A stretch of DNA of 64,000 nucleotides from Liolophura sinensis (Eukaryota; Mollusca; Polyplacophora; Chitonida; Chitonidae), in the NCBI RefSeq assembly GCF_032854445.1, contig NC_088295.1, positions 53,985,249 to 54,049,248 on the forward strand. Reading direction: 5' to 3'. Positions 26,651 to 41,600 of the stretch are shown here, one piece after another. Positions within the stretch are counted from its first letter, which is position 1. Each line of letters begins with the position of its first letter. Both the position numbers and the translations under genes were made by a program. The notes beneath the pieces were generated by a model. It made no database searches, was not told the origin of the DNA, and saw nothing but the letters and a program-made list of their open reading frames with translations.

Positions 26651-29600
26651 CTGCACACAACACAAACATACACAATATTAACCCAACAGGAATTTCAAAT
26701 ATTACAATATTAAGATAACAAATTCAAAAGCAATAAGATTTTGTACCCTCAATTCATTTTCAATAGGTTTCTGGGCCTAATTGTAGGTACCTAAGTGCCT
26801 CGAGTTTCCAATGGATGGACAAGTGGATGGATGGACAGTCAAAAGCCACAATAAAACTGAACACTACTGCTGGGTGTGCGAAAAAAAAAAACATGTGACC
26901 AGCAGGAAATGTCAAGGTGCAAGTCTGTTTCACATCCCTATTTCAAGCACTATAGCAAAATGAAATTGTATTTTTTTTTTAAATTTCTTTTGTATAACAA
27001 AACAAAAAAATATATAAGCACCAATGTTCACCTTAATTTGGTTCGGATAATCTAGGCCTGACAAATCAGCTTGAAGTATTTACTGTTGTAACTTGCATGT
27101 AATCTGAAGTTGTGAGTGTCTTCTTTACTTGTGATGTCAAATCCAAATTGTAATGGGCAGAAAAGTGACACACCTGCATGTAATATACATGTTTATACAT
27201 TCTCAAAAGCTTGCAATCTCATACATACCTGTGTGAGGTGGGTGTCTCTCTGGTAGGATCAGGTGCTGGAATGACATTGCACACATGGAGTCTGCTCCTA
27301 GCCATCTGTCTGACATGGCCTTCACATAGTACTGACTGGGCAGAGGCTCAAAGATTGGAATGGTGAACACTAGCTGCTGAGCCTCTTCTGCTTGAACCTG
27401 AACACAAATTAATGCACTAGCAGCCTCACTTTGGAAGCCTTTTCCTTTTGCACCATTATTTGGCTTCAAAGGTTTAGTCATACAAAATTATTTTTTCTTT
27501 TTGCTCATTCTTTTTTCTGAATTTTCTTCCAACAATAGTTGGTTCAGTTGTAATTATCGTAACAATAAGGTGTGCACATAGTTATATATTATCTGCTGTA
27601 TGGAGTGAAAATAAATTAACTGTAAAATTATTCCATTTGTTGATTTTTCTTGAGAATTTTCCAAGAAAAATGCTCAGATGAAAACCAGAAAACTACAGGT
27701 ACACATACTTCACAAACTTCATAATTTTGTATTCTTTAGCACTTCTAAGCTCAACTTCTAAACTTTAAAGGAATTTTTTTTTGCGAGGAATTCCTCTATA
27801 AAGGGAAATCTATATATGCAGACTTGCTCTGGAATACTGTATAGCCCCTAATTATCATCCCAGATGTGGCACCGCTAAATAAAAAGAGACAATTAGAGTT
27901 ATCACAATTATCCCCAAAAGGGTGGTCTTATTTAAGTATCCAATCTGTGTGCCCAGCTGACCTGTTTCCTCTGCATCATGAAGCACTCAGAGTGGTAGAT
28001 GTGGTTGTTTTCTGGGTCCTCCACCCAGATCCAAAATGGCTCGCCCGTTTTCCCATGGACCTTGTCGTCCCAGCGGAACTCCGGAGTTAGGCTCAGTCTG
28101 ACTCTCAGAACTGTCCTGGTGATAGGCTGAATCACGGCATCCATGCTCAAACTTGGCAGCTGGCTCACACATTTCTTCACAACGCTGCCCATCTTAATGT
28201 GGCTGATCATGTAACCTGGGGTATACACAATCAACATAGGGAAATTAACAAGTTAAAAACTGTGCCAAACCCACAATGCAACTGCCATACTCTCTTGCTA
28301 GAACATGAATAAACATGTGTACTGATTCTCAGCAAAATGAGAGACATTATCCAATGACAGCACCTTGGCAATGTGTAAGCTATCTACAAAAGCAATATGG
28401 AAACCTGTTTTGAAGATACATTGATTTGTTTATTTCATTGGTGTTTTAGGTTGTACTCAAGAATATTTCACTTATACAATGGTGACCAGCATTGTGTTGG
28501 GAGAAAACCGGGCAGAGCTCGGGGTAAACCCACGACCATCTGCAGGTTGCTGTCAGACCTTCCCACATATAGCCAGAGAGGAAGCCGGCATGAGCTGGAC
28601 TTGAACTCACAGCGGCCACATTGGTGAGAGACTCCTGGGTCACTGGCATGCTGGCCTCCTTGGTAACGGAGGCCCACTTTTGAAGATACATCTTCGAATA
28701 GAACACAGGGATGCGGAAAAGCAGACTGACCGAGATGTTGACTTTGCTCATATGCTTGAAAATTTAGTTACCTGTGACCATTTTAAGTGAACATTAGATA
28801 TTGGATATTACATTTTTAGACTGGATACATTATCGTCAAGCATTCATTTATTTTATGTATTATACTGTTGCTGAACATCAAGCTCGAGGATTTTTCACTT
28901 GTACATAGAGCCTATCAGAGACATTCCGCGCTCAGTTTAATGGGTAGAGGAAACCAGAGTGGCCCAGCATGCGGTTCTGCAGACCTAGAACTAGAGACCT
29001 ACAGGTAAATCTAAACTTATCACTTGAGAAAGTATTACTTACCGATTTCTTTTGCATCCATATCTCTCATTTTCTCCACAGTGAGCTTCTTTGCCTCAAT
29101 CTTGTTGAGGATTTCAGGGGAGAGCACTGAGAACTGTCTGAGCGGTGTCTCGTACACCCATATCCTCTTGTCCAGTGTCTTACTCAGGGTCAACAGAAGA
29201 CTAGCCATGATTGGCCAGCCGTTCTTCAGTGACATCTCAAACAGAGCACGCATGATTCTGGCGGAGTTCTGAAAGCACATTATCCAATTGTCACTGAACA
29301 AATCAATACAAATACAACTTTACCATTTCAGAACATGAATGAAAAGAGCCTCGCTTTATCAACATTTCCGAATCCACTAAGCTGAGATATCCATTGGACT
29401 GTTGACCCAAATTTGCAATTGTTGTGTATATGAATCACATATGAAAATAGCAACACACTTCATTCTAGATCAAGAAATCCACACCCATTTCACATGTGGT
29501 TTGTCATGAAAGTTTTGGCGTGACTAGTTTTATCTGAGTGACCTACACCATGTCTGAGGGAACAAAGGGGCATTAAAGTCAGATCAAGTAGCTGTTCCTT

Positions 29601-32600
29601 TTATTGACTTGTCTATAACTTGATCAGACATACAGTAGCACTTGCTCCCAACCTATGTTTGACCCATCTTTAACTGAAAAGTTATAATTTAGTACCAATT
29701 AACACCATCACATCTATACACTAAATGACTAAAGTTAAGTGACCATCCTTCCCTTTTCAAGATCAACACCACATGGACTGAAACTAGATGATGACTTACA
29801 TGTAGATCTAGTTAGCTTCAGGTCGCTTTAAGGCACATCTACTGGATTTAACCTACATGTGAGATTTAAGAGAGAGGCTACATTGTATCAAGTTTGCTTG
29901 AGGTTCAAAGGTGAATGTGAAGTTAATTATCCACGTTACCTGAGCAACATAGGCCATGTCCGAGGTGAGGGAGAAGCTATCGATGAATACCCGGGACACA
30001 TAGGACTGCAGTAGAATGTTCACCTTCCCGTACGTGTTCTCCGTCCCTCCCTCCACATTCATCACACAGTTCTCCTCAACCAACTTGTCCAGCTCTCCCA
30101 TCTCCTCATCCCTAACCTGTGGGGTGCGAGAGACAGGATTAGTTCAGTACCTGATACATGTATATTGCCATACAGCAAATGATACAAGAGACAATGTATG
30201 TCTATTACTTGGCAGATTGAAGAAGTTATGTTATTTCAATCTTCATGCAGACACCTAATATGCAATAAAAAACTCAAAACACTCAAACCCAAGAAAAATT
30301 ACCAACAAAGTAAAACATGTTGGGGAAAAAAAGGACAAAACTCTACCAATATTTTGTGAGAAATCTAATGTAACAGTGTACATTTGTCAGCTTGAGTTTT
30401 AGACAACACAAACTGTTTTAATATATGAAGTATTATCCATTTTTTTTCGAATTTGACAAACTATCAAATCTGTATAAAATAAATTTCAACCTGAATATTC
30501 TGTTTAGAGTTGAGTTTTAAAATATTAATTGATTTATTTCACTAGAACATAAGCCACAACCTGTACAAATTCTGCACCAGAAAAAGAAGGAAATATTGTC
30601 TGACTAATTTCAAGCCTAAATAACCAGTAGATGAACCTTAATCTGGTCAAACTCGGTTGATCTGGAGACCGTGGTAAAGACGTCAGCTTCAGTCATCAGC
30701 GGCTTCATCCTCTCATTGATCACCTATAACACAAAATCAAACACTTTCATGTCATCTCAGTCATATGACAACGCGTAATTATGTGTGGGTGGGTGCATAC
30801 TGTGTCTTCTTTGTGGCTGGGCAAGTCCATGCTGCCACAGTGCTGCCCTCACTGAAGTATCATGCCGAAGACAGGACACTCCACCCCATCACATTATACT
30901 AAAATCACACCAACCAGTTCTGTTCCCTTGGTCTAACCTCTCAATGCTGAGCGCCAAGCGAGGCAGCAGCAAGAACCATTTTTAAAGTCTAGAGTATGAC
31001 CTGACCTGGGTTTGATTCTGACTTCGAGGCGGACGCACTAACCTTTTGGCCACCGAAGAGGTCTGGAGTGGATGAGATAGTCTGTAAGACTTGGCACGTG
31101 GAGGACTACAATCTTAATAGTTGGCAAGGATGGTTATCATGTCTCATTAGCTAGCATCAAATACTGAATATTCAGTTTTAGCCTATTTATTAAGATGAAA
31201 CTGTCCACTAGTCATAATAGCAGAATCATTTCAAAATCTTTGTGTATCAATTCAATGGAGACAATTCTGGATGTGTTAGTGCCATGAAGGTAAATGCAAC
31301 GCCAGTGACTGACAGACTTTGTTCATGTTACATGTCTTGAATTTATGTGCTTGCCTTGACTAATAGGAGAGATGTTGTTGTTGTTACACAGTGGTGAGAC
31401 AGACAGCTATGTGAAGGCCATACTGAGGGATTTCACATGGACCATCCTGGGACCAGTTTAATTAGGTGATTTAATGTTCCTCAAAATTTCACATGACCAA
31501 TTTAAACTGTTCTTTTATGAGCAAAATATATCTTGTTCCAATGTTTGTAGAAGGTACAAAAATAGAAATACAAATTAAACTTAAAATCGTCTAATTTGTG
31601 GGAAATGTGGATTGTTTCAGACATTTTTCTCCTCTTGAAAAATGTTTACATGCCTCTGAAGCTTTGAAAAACACAAAAAATCATAAAAATATTAAAATCA
31701 GACAAAATAAAAAGGTGGATTTTTAGTTTTTATTGCATTGTTGGATATTTTAGTGTTGCTTGCACGTGAAATACAAAATAAAATCTTGACCACAGACTAA
31801 CCTCCACCGTGTCATACTTGATGTAGTAATGGCTAGCAATCCTGCCCAGGTCTGTGGAGTTGAGGTACTGAGTGCTCTCATTAAACCTCACCATCATAGC
31901 CTTGTCCAGCTTACGTCCAGCGTTTACGATCAGGTCTTTACGATGCTTCTCCAAGGTCGTGTCTTCCTGTCAACAGTCAAGCAGAATAGATGTATGTACA
32001 TATAGTATGGTCACCATATTTAATAACATAACCTGAACATTTTTTTTATCTGTTTTTGAGCTTAAGTCAAGACAATCAAATATAGCACTATCTCAATGTT
32101 ACAAAGTGGTCAAAACATCTTTCTCTATCTCCAGACATTATCAAACATTCCTTGTAAATGATTATACATTATCAATCTCACTGTATCAGTTAATATTTTC
32201 CCCATCTCCCATCTTATACTTTCCTTACCTTCATTTATTTACACACATTTTCTCTATCACCCTTAGCTGCATACATTATTCCTTTTCCCAAGTATGTGTT
32301 TACATTTTTCCGTATTTACCTGTATGTGTTTACATTTTTCCGTATTTCCCAGTATGTGTTTACATTTTTCCGTATTTTCCAGTATGTGTTTACATTTTTC
32401 CGTATTTCCCAGTATGTGTTTACATTTTTCCGTACTTCACAGTATGTGTTTACATTTTCCATATCTCCCAGTGTGTGTTTAAATTTTCTCCGTCTCCCAG
32501 AATGTGCTTAAGGTTTCCTTATCTCAGAACAGATCCTAAAACCTCTCCACTTTATTACCACACCATCCTCTATGGTCTACCACTGGAGCATGGTGATAAA

Positions 32601-35600
32601 TGCACTACCTGTAGCATCTGGTGAGAGATGCCATAGACCAGAGGATTACGCCTCATTCTGGTGTAGAGATACGTGTAACTTAGCCACTTCACCCCTTCTT
32701 CCACATTGGTAACTGTGCCCAGTGCCACCTGAAACATGAAAAGGCCTTCAAGACAAACACTAAGAGATGAACTGTAGTTTCTCCAGATAGGAGAATTACT
32801 TGTTTACTGATTATTTCACCAATCATGAAAGAGTTAACATACCGAGTGTAACAAGCACATGGCCTTTTGCGCAGTGATATCGACCAAATGTCATCAGCAT
32901 ATGCAACCAAAGCATTAACCTTTAGTTACGACCGTCCAAGTTAAATGTGGACTGCTGTTCACCAATTAACATTATGACTGTGATCCACAATGCTGCCTTG
33001 AATACAAGTTGTCCCCCTTTGCCCTATGTCATTATGAACAAGCAGAATAAAGCCTTCAATCCCTTTTACAGAAGTTTGTTATTCCACGGGTCAAATATTA
33101 AAAATACAATTTTTTGAATAAAAAAAAAAAACCACAGTTAAAACATCAGAATGTACCTCTGCATTAAGGTTATCTGTCATGCTTCCCACAAACTGACTTT
33201 CAATGGGATTTTGCCGCGTCATCAGAGAAAGATAGTGTGAAAGCTTGTCGTGAGTAGTGATGATGGTCCCGTGACCAAAGGTGTCATATTGAGGGCGTCC
33301 TGCACGACCAAATATCTGTAACACATCCAGGATGCCCAGGTCAACGAACGATCCGCGTTTGGCATCATAGAGTTGTGTACCCTGGAACGAGGAAAGACAA
33401 TACATGTATATGTGACTATTACAGATTGGGAGTTGTGATCTGCAAATTCAAAAACAAGAATATGACCAGTCACATACAAACAAAAAAAACACAATAAAAC
33501 TTATCATAAAAATCAGGCATTAAACATGAATTCAACAAGCAGAAAAATTTTGGAACCAGAACATTCTGAAGTACACATACGTCATATATTTCACTAGTGA
33601 CCAAAACATACATATCCATAACAGGATATGGACAAAAGCCCAAGCCAACAAAAACCCTACAGACAAAACCCCCAGCAAATATAAGCCCCTCGATCAGTAT
33701 TATGTGTATGTGGAAAATAACAGCAGTTGTTTTCTTGTCAGAGAAAACTTGAAACATTCTCCCCAAAGTGACATTTCAGATTTCAATACATGTTTGCAAC
33801 CAATAGAACCTCTTCTTACTCGTTCAATCTCCATGTATTCTAACCTTTTCTGATGACATCGGAAAAGGAAAAATCTCTCAGTGGTATACAGAATGCAGTT
33901 ATCCCGGAAATACAATTTTCATGCAACTGTCTAATGAAAATGATTCATTCCAAATACTTGTAGCAGTGATGGTTTTAACCTCAGTAACCAAAGAAACAAA
34001 TCTTTCTCAGGGCAGATGTTCAAAAACATGCAGCCAATATTCAATTTTCTGGATTTCGGGGAATAATACATAAATTTTAATTTACGCAATTAAAATAGAA
34101 TGCTTCGGATTTAACGTTGAGATCAAAGATTCGTTTTATTTATCACATACATCCATGTAGGGCATATGAAATAGAAAAAAAAATACACAGTAATGTGAAG
34201 TATAATTCTAGGTTGGGATGGGATGGTGAAGTGTATTTTGCTGTTGTGAACTAAGAATGTATCTAAATGCATGCAGGCATAGCTATTTCACTGCCAATGT
34301 CGACATTGCCTGCACTGAACATCTGTTTATTATGATTTACTTTTCTTTACTTTTTGCTGCAGGGTATAGCCTCCTATTTCGGTATGGAACTTAAAGTATA
34401 GCTTAATGAACTTACCTGGAACCCAAATAATGCTGTGACACATGTATTAACCCCTGCATTTGCCCCTGTGTACCAGTAATCCATACAACACCTTTTGAAA
34501 ATATTGCGGTGGCCATGTTTACCTTCGCCAGCCCTGCTGGTCATGTGACTAGACTTATAAAGTATTTTAGCCATCTTCGGACATTTTGCTGTGTTGTAAT
34601 GTTCTTGTTTATGTTCAATAATATAATGTAATTTTGGTTAACATTGTCTCCGCATATTTCATTGTATTTCATGCAGATAAAGCTCGGTATTACTTGCATA
34701 ACTTTGCGTAGGGACACTATTTTTGGAAGTTGCGCGGTCCTTTGAATAGCGGGAATATTCAAACAAGTCATCAAGTGCTTCCTACCAAAGTAGGTTTATT
34801 ACATGTGTACAACAGCACTGAAATACCTTTTTGACTGTGTGTATCATGTTAACTAACCATAGTTACTGTTTTAATCTTGTATTAATTATTGATTTATTTA
34901 TTTGATTGGTGTTTTACGCCGTACTCAAGAATATTTCACTTATCAGTCAGCAATCAACATTATGGTGGGTGGAAACTGGGCAGAGCCCGGGGGAAACCCA
35001 CGACCATCTGTAAGTTGCTGACAGTATTAATTAATGAAGTGTCATTTGACGCTCAAAGCATTCAATATCACTACGCTGTTCTGTGGCTAGGGATTGATGT
35101 ACTATTGAGTGGAAATGTGAAGCTAAACAAAAGGTGAAACGCCATGTTATCAGGATACTTTGGTCCTAGCAAAGAAAGCCCCTTTGCACTGCAGGAAGAT
35201 CCACCCGCTGTCTTCTCATATTCCTAGAATTTGTCATTGTTTACATAAGTAGTTCTTGTGTTGCCAAGTTCATCACGACTGCACCAAATGTCGATTGGTT
35301 GGCCGCTGTCATGTGACTTGACTTGCACGCTTAAAAACACTGGCTGAGATGTATATTTGTCAGCTAGACTCACAATGGCTTCCCATTAACATCTTCGGAT
35401 AACAACAATAAAGGTGCTTACATTGTATATGTTATATTGGATTTTACCTGGGATATATGCAATACTGTATATACAGAACAACATTTACATGTAGTATGCA
35501 ATTGTATGTATACACCTTAAACAAGGATACCTGAATTTCTCTGTGCTATTTTCCCATGGCTCAATTGTGGGTTAATTAAGCCATTCATCTCCCAGTACCA

Positions 35601-38600
35601 CTGCACCTATATGACATTGTGTGAAGATTTAAAGTTTTCTTCAATATATATTTGAACTTCAACTGATCTTGTTGTTGATTTCATTCATCGACGGCCATTG
35701 GATCACCATGGGAATTTGATTGACTGATCAATCGATTCATTTATCGTAAACCCTCGCTTGGGTGGGAAATTCTCAAGGTGCTTTGCAGCAACTTTTACAG
35801 GAGCCTATAATAATATATTATTATTTTGTATTCTTTTTAGGAGTATTCAAAAGTAATATTTTTCTTGTGAACTGTAATATGATTTGGTTTAAATTTCTAA
35901 ATAATCAAAATTCTTAAACACATCTGTTCTAGTGACCACATAAAATTACATAGGATGCCTGTAAACCAACTCAAAATGCATACCTCAGATAATGTTAGAT
36001 ATTTTTTGTCGGTTAATTAAGATGACAGGGTTTTTGTCCACTGGGGTTTTTGTCTGTGGGGCTTCTATCCTCGGAGGCTTTTGTTCTGGATTCCTCCTCA
36101 AGTATGAGATTTGATAGAGAAAGGGAATTATATATGACCTTGATTGTTAAAAACTGTTCCAGTTACATTGTATATTGTTTACAAGGACAGGTTTGGCAGC
36201 TGGTACAGGTGTATCAATAACTCCAAAATGGCTGGAAGCATCTGCACTTGATTACGCAGATCGATTTCTACCATGTCTTTGCTGAACTCAAGCTACTGTG
36301 TATGTATAAATTTCACTGAATGAAGAATATTCAAGATACCTTTTTCATAAGGGCAGGGACAACGGCCAGGAAGACAATCACTGCCTTCTTACATTACAGT
36401 TAAATTGTACCTGTGAGCTGACTGAATTACCTTGATGATAACAGCATGAGCGGGCAGGTTGACCCCCCAGGCCAATGTCGCTGTGCACACCAACACCTTG
36501 ACCACTCCCTCAGCAAAGTACTTTTCCACCAAGTTACGGTCTTGTCTCAACATTCCAGCATGATGAATGGCAAACCCGTCAGGGAACAACTCCTTCAGCT
36601 GTTTGTTTCGTGACCTTGACACCTTTGAATATACACATATGTAAATCAGAATGCGTGAAATCTTATGGACTAAAATGATAGGAAAAATAAAACTGTTTTC
36701 ACTTTGTAGACCATGAATTACTTTTTGGATGCTGATATACCCATCTCTTTCTGTATTATTAACAGAGACGATCTGTACTGATCTTAATTATTTATTTATT
36801 TGATTGGTGTTTTATGCCATACTCATATGCTATGTTGTAGGCTGTGGTGGCATGCTTACCACCTCAGCCATGAAGGCCCCCAGGCCCGCTTATGCAAACT
36901 ACCATGGCAACCAGCAACATAGGTACTCTGTTGCCATGGCCGTCACATGCTCGTAATGTTAAGTTGTCCTCGTACAAGTGGGCCCTGATCTGTACTAAGC
37001 TGCCCTTTATTTGGCTAGTGAATTTAAAAGTCACTTCCACATGACACAAAAGAATTTAAACACCATGAGCTTGAAATACAATAACCTCAGGTAGCAAACT
37101 TGACATATTTTGACAACACAAATTATTACGCTGTCTTCTCATTAATTTTATTTTGGAAAGGTACAATTCTGGTACAAAATAATAACATTTTGTCCAAATT
37201 AAATAAAATTAAAGCAGGGGAGAAAATCTTACTGCTTTCATTGCATCGCCTGTCTTTGGAGTGGTTGGTGGTGCAAATTGCAGTATCTCGCCATTGTTTT
37301 TGGCCGTTTCTCGCAAGACCATCGCTGTGCGTACAGTTTCATTTCGAGCATGCACAAACACCATCACCTGGAAAAAGGTTAAGAAAAGGTATTTAGCTTA
37401 TTTACCCCTTTCCTCTTTTGAAATCAGAAAAGTGTATGTCTTTACAAAAGCAGCCATTTTGAGCTCAGAATGATAAACACGCTTCTAGCTTCTCACCTCG
37501 CTGCAAAATTTGTATATCATGTACAAAATATCCTTACGAGATGGACCTGGATGATGTGATAATTTCAGAGAAAATATGGATAATATTTCAGGAGCACTCA
37601 TGCTATCGCAGTATGAGGGAGGGAGAGAGAACTCAACATCAGGTACAGTGTGTAAGTCACTTCCTATCTGATTCATTACAAATTAAGGCATTCTCATTGG
37701 CTTATGTTTTTGAAATACACGGCCAGCTCATGGCATGGGTTTGTTGTGTTCCAATAGCCTTGAACGTCTCATTCAAACTTCAGCAAGACTTTGAAGTTAA
37801 CATTTTTTAATGTATGCACTGACATCCATTGAAATATCCTAAATTAATTATTTGCTGTCATTCCCATGAATTTAATTTTCCCACCTCGCAGCCCCTCAGC
37901 AAACAGCCCATCAGATGCTGATGCCTTAATGTACTGAAATTTGCACGGTTCACATTGCACCTATCAATTCTTTAAACAGTCTGAGAAATAAATCACTGCA
38001 TTTTTCATTTGCTTAAATACATTAACTACACGGGATAAAAATTGCTCATAAACAAGTCACACACACAATAGATATCTTATTATCTCCACCGTCTGGCACA
38101 CAATATAGCGAGTGAGGATTTTCATGGTATTTTCTGGTGATAACAACGTAATCTACAAATACATGGTGTAGACTTCATAGTTTCGTCCAGTAACATCAAT
38201 GTCTTATCTGACAAAGTTAATATATGAAGAGTTCAAGGTAACAAGGTATGTAAAAACTTTAACTGACAGAACCAAGGCAATGAAAACAGAATGTGTCCAA
38301 ATATATTTTTACTTTTCTTACCTGATAGCCTTTACGGATTTGGTAAAGGACTTTATCATAGCAGACGTTATTCATGTCCTGCATCTGCTGGATTTTATTG
38401 GTTGCCTTTACGCCTTTTATTCACAATGAAAAACAGATATAAAGTCAACAGAAATGCAAGGCAGATATTCATATTCTCCAAATAACAATATTCATTATTT
38501 TCAAACTTTACTCCGAAAATATTCCATTCATGAATTATATTCAAAGTTTCGTCTGAAAAAAAACAAATAGGTTTGGATCAAAACAAAGGTATAGTAGTCT

Positions 38601-41600
38601 GTAGTACATTTTTTTTTATATTACAAAAATTGTAATAACAAACATGATATTACACTGTGAAGGAAATCCTGCTAGTCTAACACAGAAGAAATCACAATCA
38701 TACCTATAAATGTTTGTCCCAGAGGCACAGGCCTGAACCTTCCATCGAAGAAGAAGAGGCCAAGGTAAGGATTAACATGGAGAAATTCTGCCACATCTTT
38801 GTAGTTAGGGAGTGTGGCTGACAGGCCCACGATGCGGATCATACTTTGTGTGGACTCCACCTAAAGGTAAGGTCAGGTAGCCATTAGCATAATTGACTGG
38901 TTGGTTGGCTGGCTGATTCACTATTGTTCAACGCCCTACTCAAGAATGGCGTACATTAGAGAAAACAAAGATAAAAGTCCACAGGTATTTCAAGGAACAC
39001 AAAGCATATTAACTAATTCAAAGTGTTCCTGATAGGTTGCCCCAGTTGTTTAGCGCGCTAGTGCAGCGTAATGACCCTGAAGCCTCTCACCAATGCGGTC
39101 GCTGTGAGTTCAAATCCAGCTCACGCTGGCTTCCTCTCCGGTCGTAAGTGGGAGAGTTTGCGAGCAACATGGTCGTGGGTTTCCCCCAGGCTCTGCCTGG
39201 TTTCCTACCACTATAATGCTGGCCAACGTCATATAAGTGAAATATTCTTGAGTGTGGCGTAAAACACCAATCAAATAAATAAATAAATGATGGGTTGCTG
39301 GTAGACATGTTTTAGTAGGCCTACCTATGCCAATGATATTGCAGCAAAGCAGGACACTCACCATGCCGATTGACTCCAGCTACAAGCAGTTATTTCCCTT
39401 CTTTGCTATCTCTGATAAAAGGTTAACTTCTCATCTTTGCATTTATACTTCAAATCATGGTTTCCCTGGTTACATAATCATACCTGTCTGAGGGTACAGG
39501 CCACCAGGCGCTCTATCACAGCCCCTCTGTCATCAATACACATACACATGATACATAATCATACCTGTCTGAGGGTACGGGCCACCAGGCGCTCTATCAC
39601 AGCCCTCTGTCATCAATACACATACACATGATACATCATCATACCTGTCTGAGGGTACAGGCCACCAGGCGCTCTATCACAGCCCCTCTGTCATCAATAC
39701 ACATATACATGATACATCATCATACCTGTCTGAGGGTACGGGCCACCAGGCTCTCTATCACAGCACCCTCTGTCATCAATACACATATACATGATACATA
39801 ATCATACCTGTCTGAGGGTACAGGCCACCAGGCGCTCTATCACAGCCCTCTGTCATCAATACACATATACATGATACATCATCATACCTGTCTGAGGGTA
39901 CAGGCCACCAGGCTCTCTATCACAGCCCCTCTGTCATCATGTAGCAGGTGAGCCTCATCAACACACGTATACATGATACACAATCATACCTGTCTGAGGG
40001 TACAGGCCACCAGGCGCTCTATCACAGCCCCTCTGTCATCAATACACATATACATGATACATCATCATACCTGTCTGAGGGTACGGGCCACCAGGCTCTC
40101 TATCACAGCCCCTCTGTCATCAATACACATATACATGATACATAATCATACCTGTCTGAGGGTACGGGCCACCAGGCGCTCTATCACAGCCCCTCTGTCA
40201 TCAATACACATATACACGATACATAATCATACCTGTCTGAGGGTACAGGCCACCAGGCTCTCTATCACAGCACCCTCTGTCATCAATACACATATACATG
40301 ATACACAATCATACCTGTCTGAGGGTACGGGCCACCAGGCTCTCTATCACAGCCCCTCTGTCATCATGTAGCAGGTGAGTCTCATCAACACACATATACA
40401 TGATACATAATCATACCTGTCTGAGGGTACGGGCCACCAGGCTCTCTATCACAGCCCCTCTGTCATCATGTAGCAGGTGAGCCTCATCAACATACGTATA
40501 CATGATACATAATCATACCTGTCTGAGGGTACGGGCCACCAGGCTCTCTATCACAGCCCCTCTGTCATCATGTAGCAGGTGAGCCTCATCAACACACGTA
40601 TACATGATACACAATCATACCTGTCTGAGGGTACGGGCCACCAGGCTTTCTATCACAGCCCCTCTGTCATCATGTAGCAGGTGAACTTCATCGATAATCA
40701 GCAGCTTAACCAGCTGGGACAGAGCCACATCACCTGTGCTTTTCCTTGTCACCACGTCCCACTTCTCAGGTGTGGTCACTAACATCTACAAAGCAAAAAA
40801 ATGTAAACCCCTCAGGAATGTGTTGAATCACTGTTAATCACAGGGTAACAGCTGCTATTAACACATGTGCAAAATTGTGGAAAAGAATTGAGTCTGTAAG
40901 GTTTCAGTGATGAACTTACATTAATTTACAAAGGAAAACAGTTTTGATATTTTAGATGTGAAACGAAAATAACTTTATAAAATAACAAAAAAAAAAAAAG
41001 ATAATATCTCTAGGGATTTATTGCCAAAAGACTTAACATTAGGCACTATTTGCCCTAATTCACTGAAATACCCAGAGCCCTGGGGTTTGTACCAGTCAAA
41101 CTGGCACGGATAATGTTCTGGAAGCATCTGTGTTTCCGCTGGATGTGTATTTTAATTAATTTCCAAACTGACCTGTGTTTTGAGGATCTCTGCCTTCGAA
41201 AGCTGCATGTCTCCAGTCAGTTCCTTGACTGAGATACCCAAAGGTTCCAGCCTCCTGCCAAAGTTCCGTACCATTTCTGCCGCGAGAGCCTTCATAGGGG
41301 CAACATAGATTATCTGCAAACAGAGAATCATGCAAACACAGGTGTGGTATGACCCTGGGACATGGACATTTGAGGAAACTCACAAAGGCGTGGTAACTGG
41401 AAGCACTACACTATGCATTTCACAAAATATGGCCTGTAACATTCTCTCGTTGATGTTGTTTGTATCCACATGATCAGAGTACTGATAGCTTTAAAATCCT
41501 AAACATTTCCAGGAATTGCTTGAGCAAATCCCTAACCTGAATCTTATTTTTCTTGGTTATATTCACTATAAAGATCATCTTTCCTTATTGGACTCACCTT

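Noticed and set aside
32106-32624. 172-codon plus-strand frame
   Set aside because: Lies over a 30-bp minisatellite antisense to an ASCC3 intron; no protein similarity.
39973-40371. Plus-strand 132-codon frame
   Set aside because: It is the antisense of the ASCC3 exon 10 array; periodicity explains the openness.
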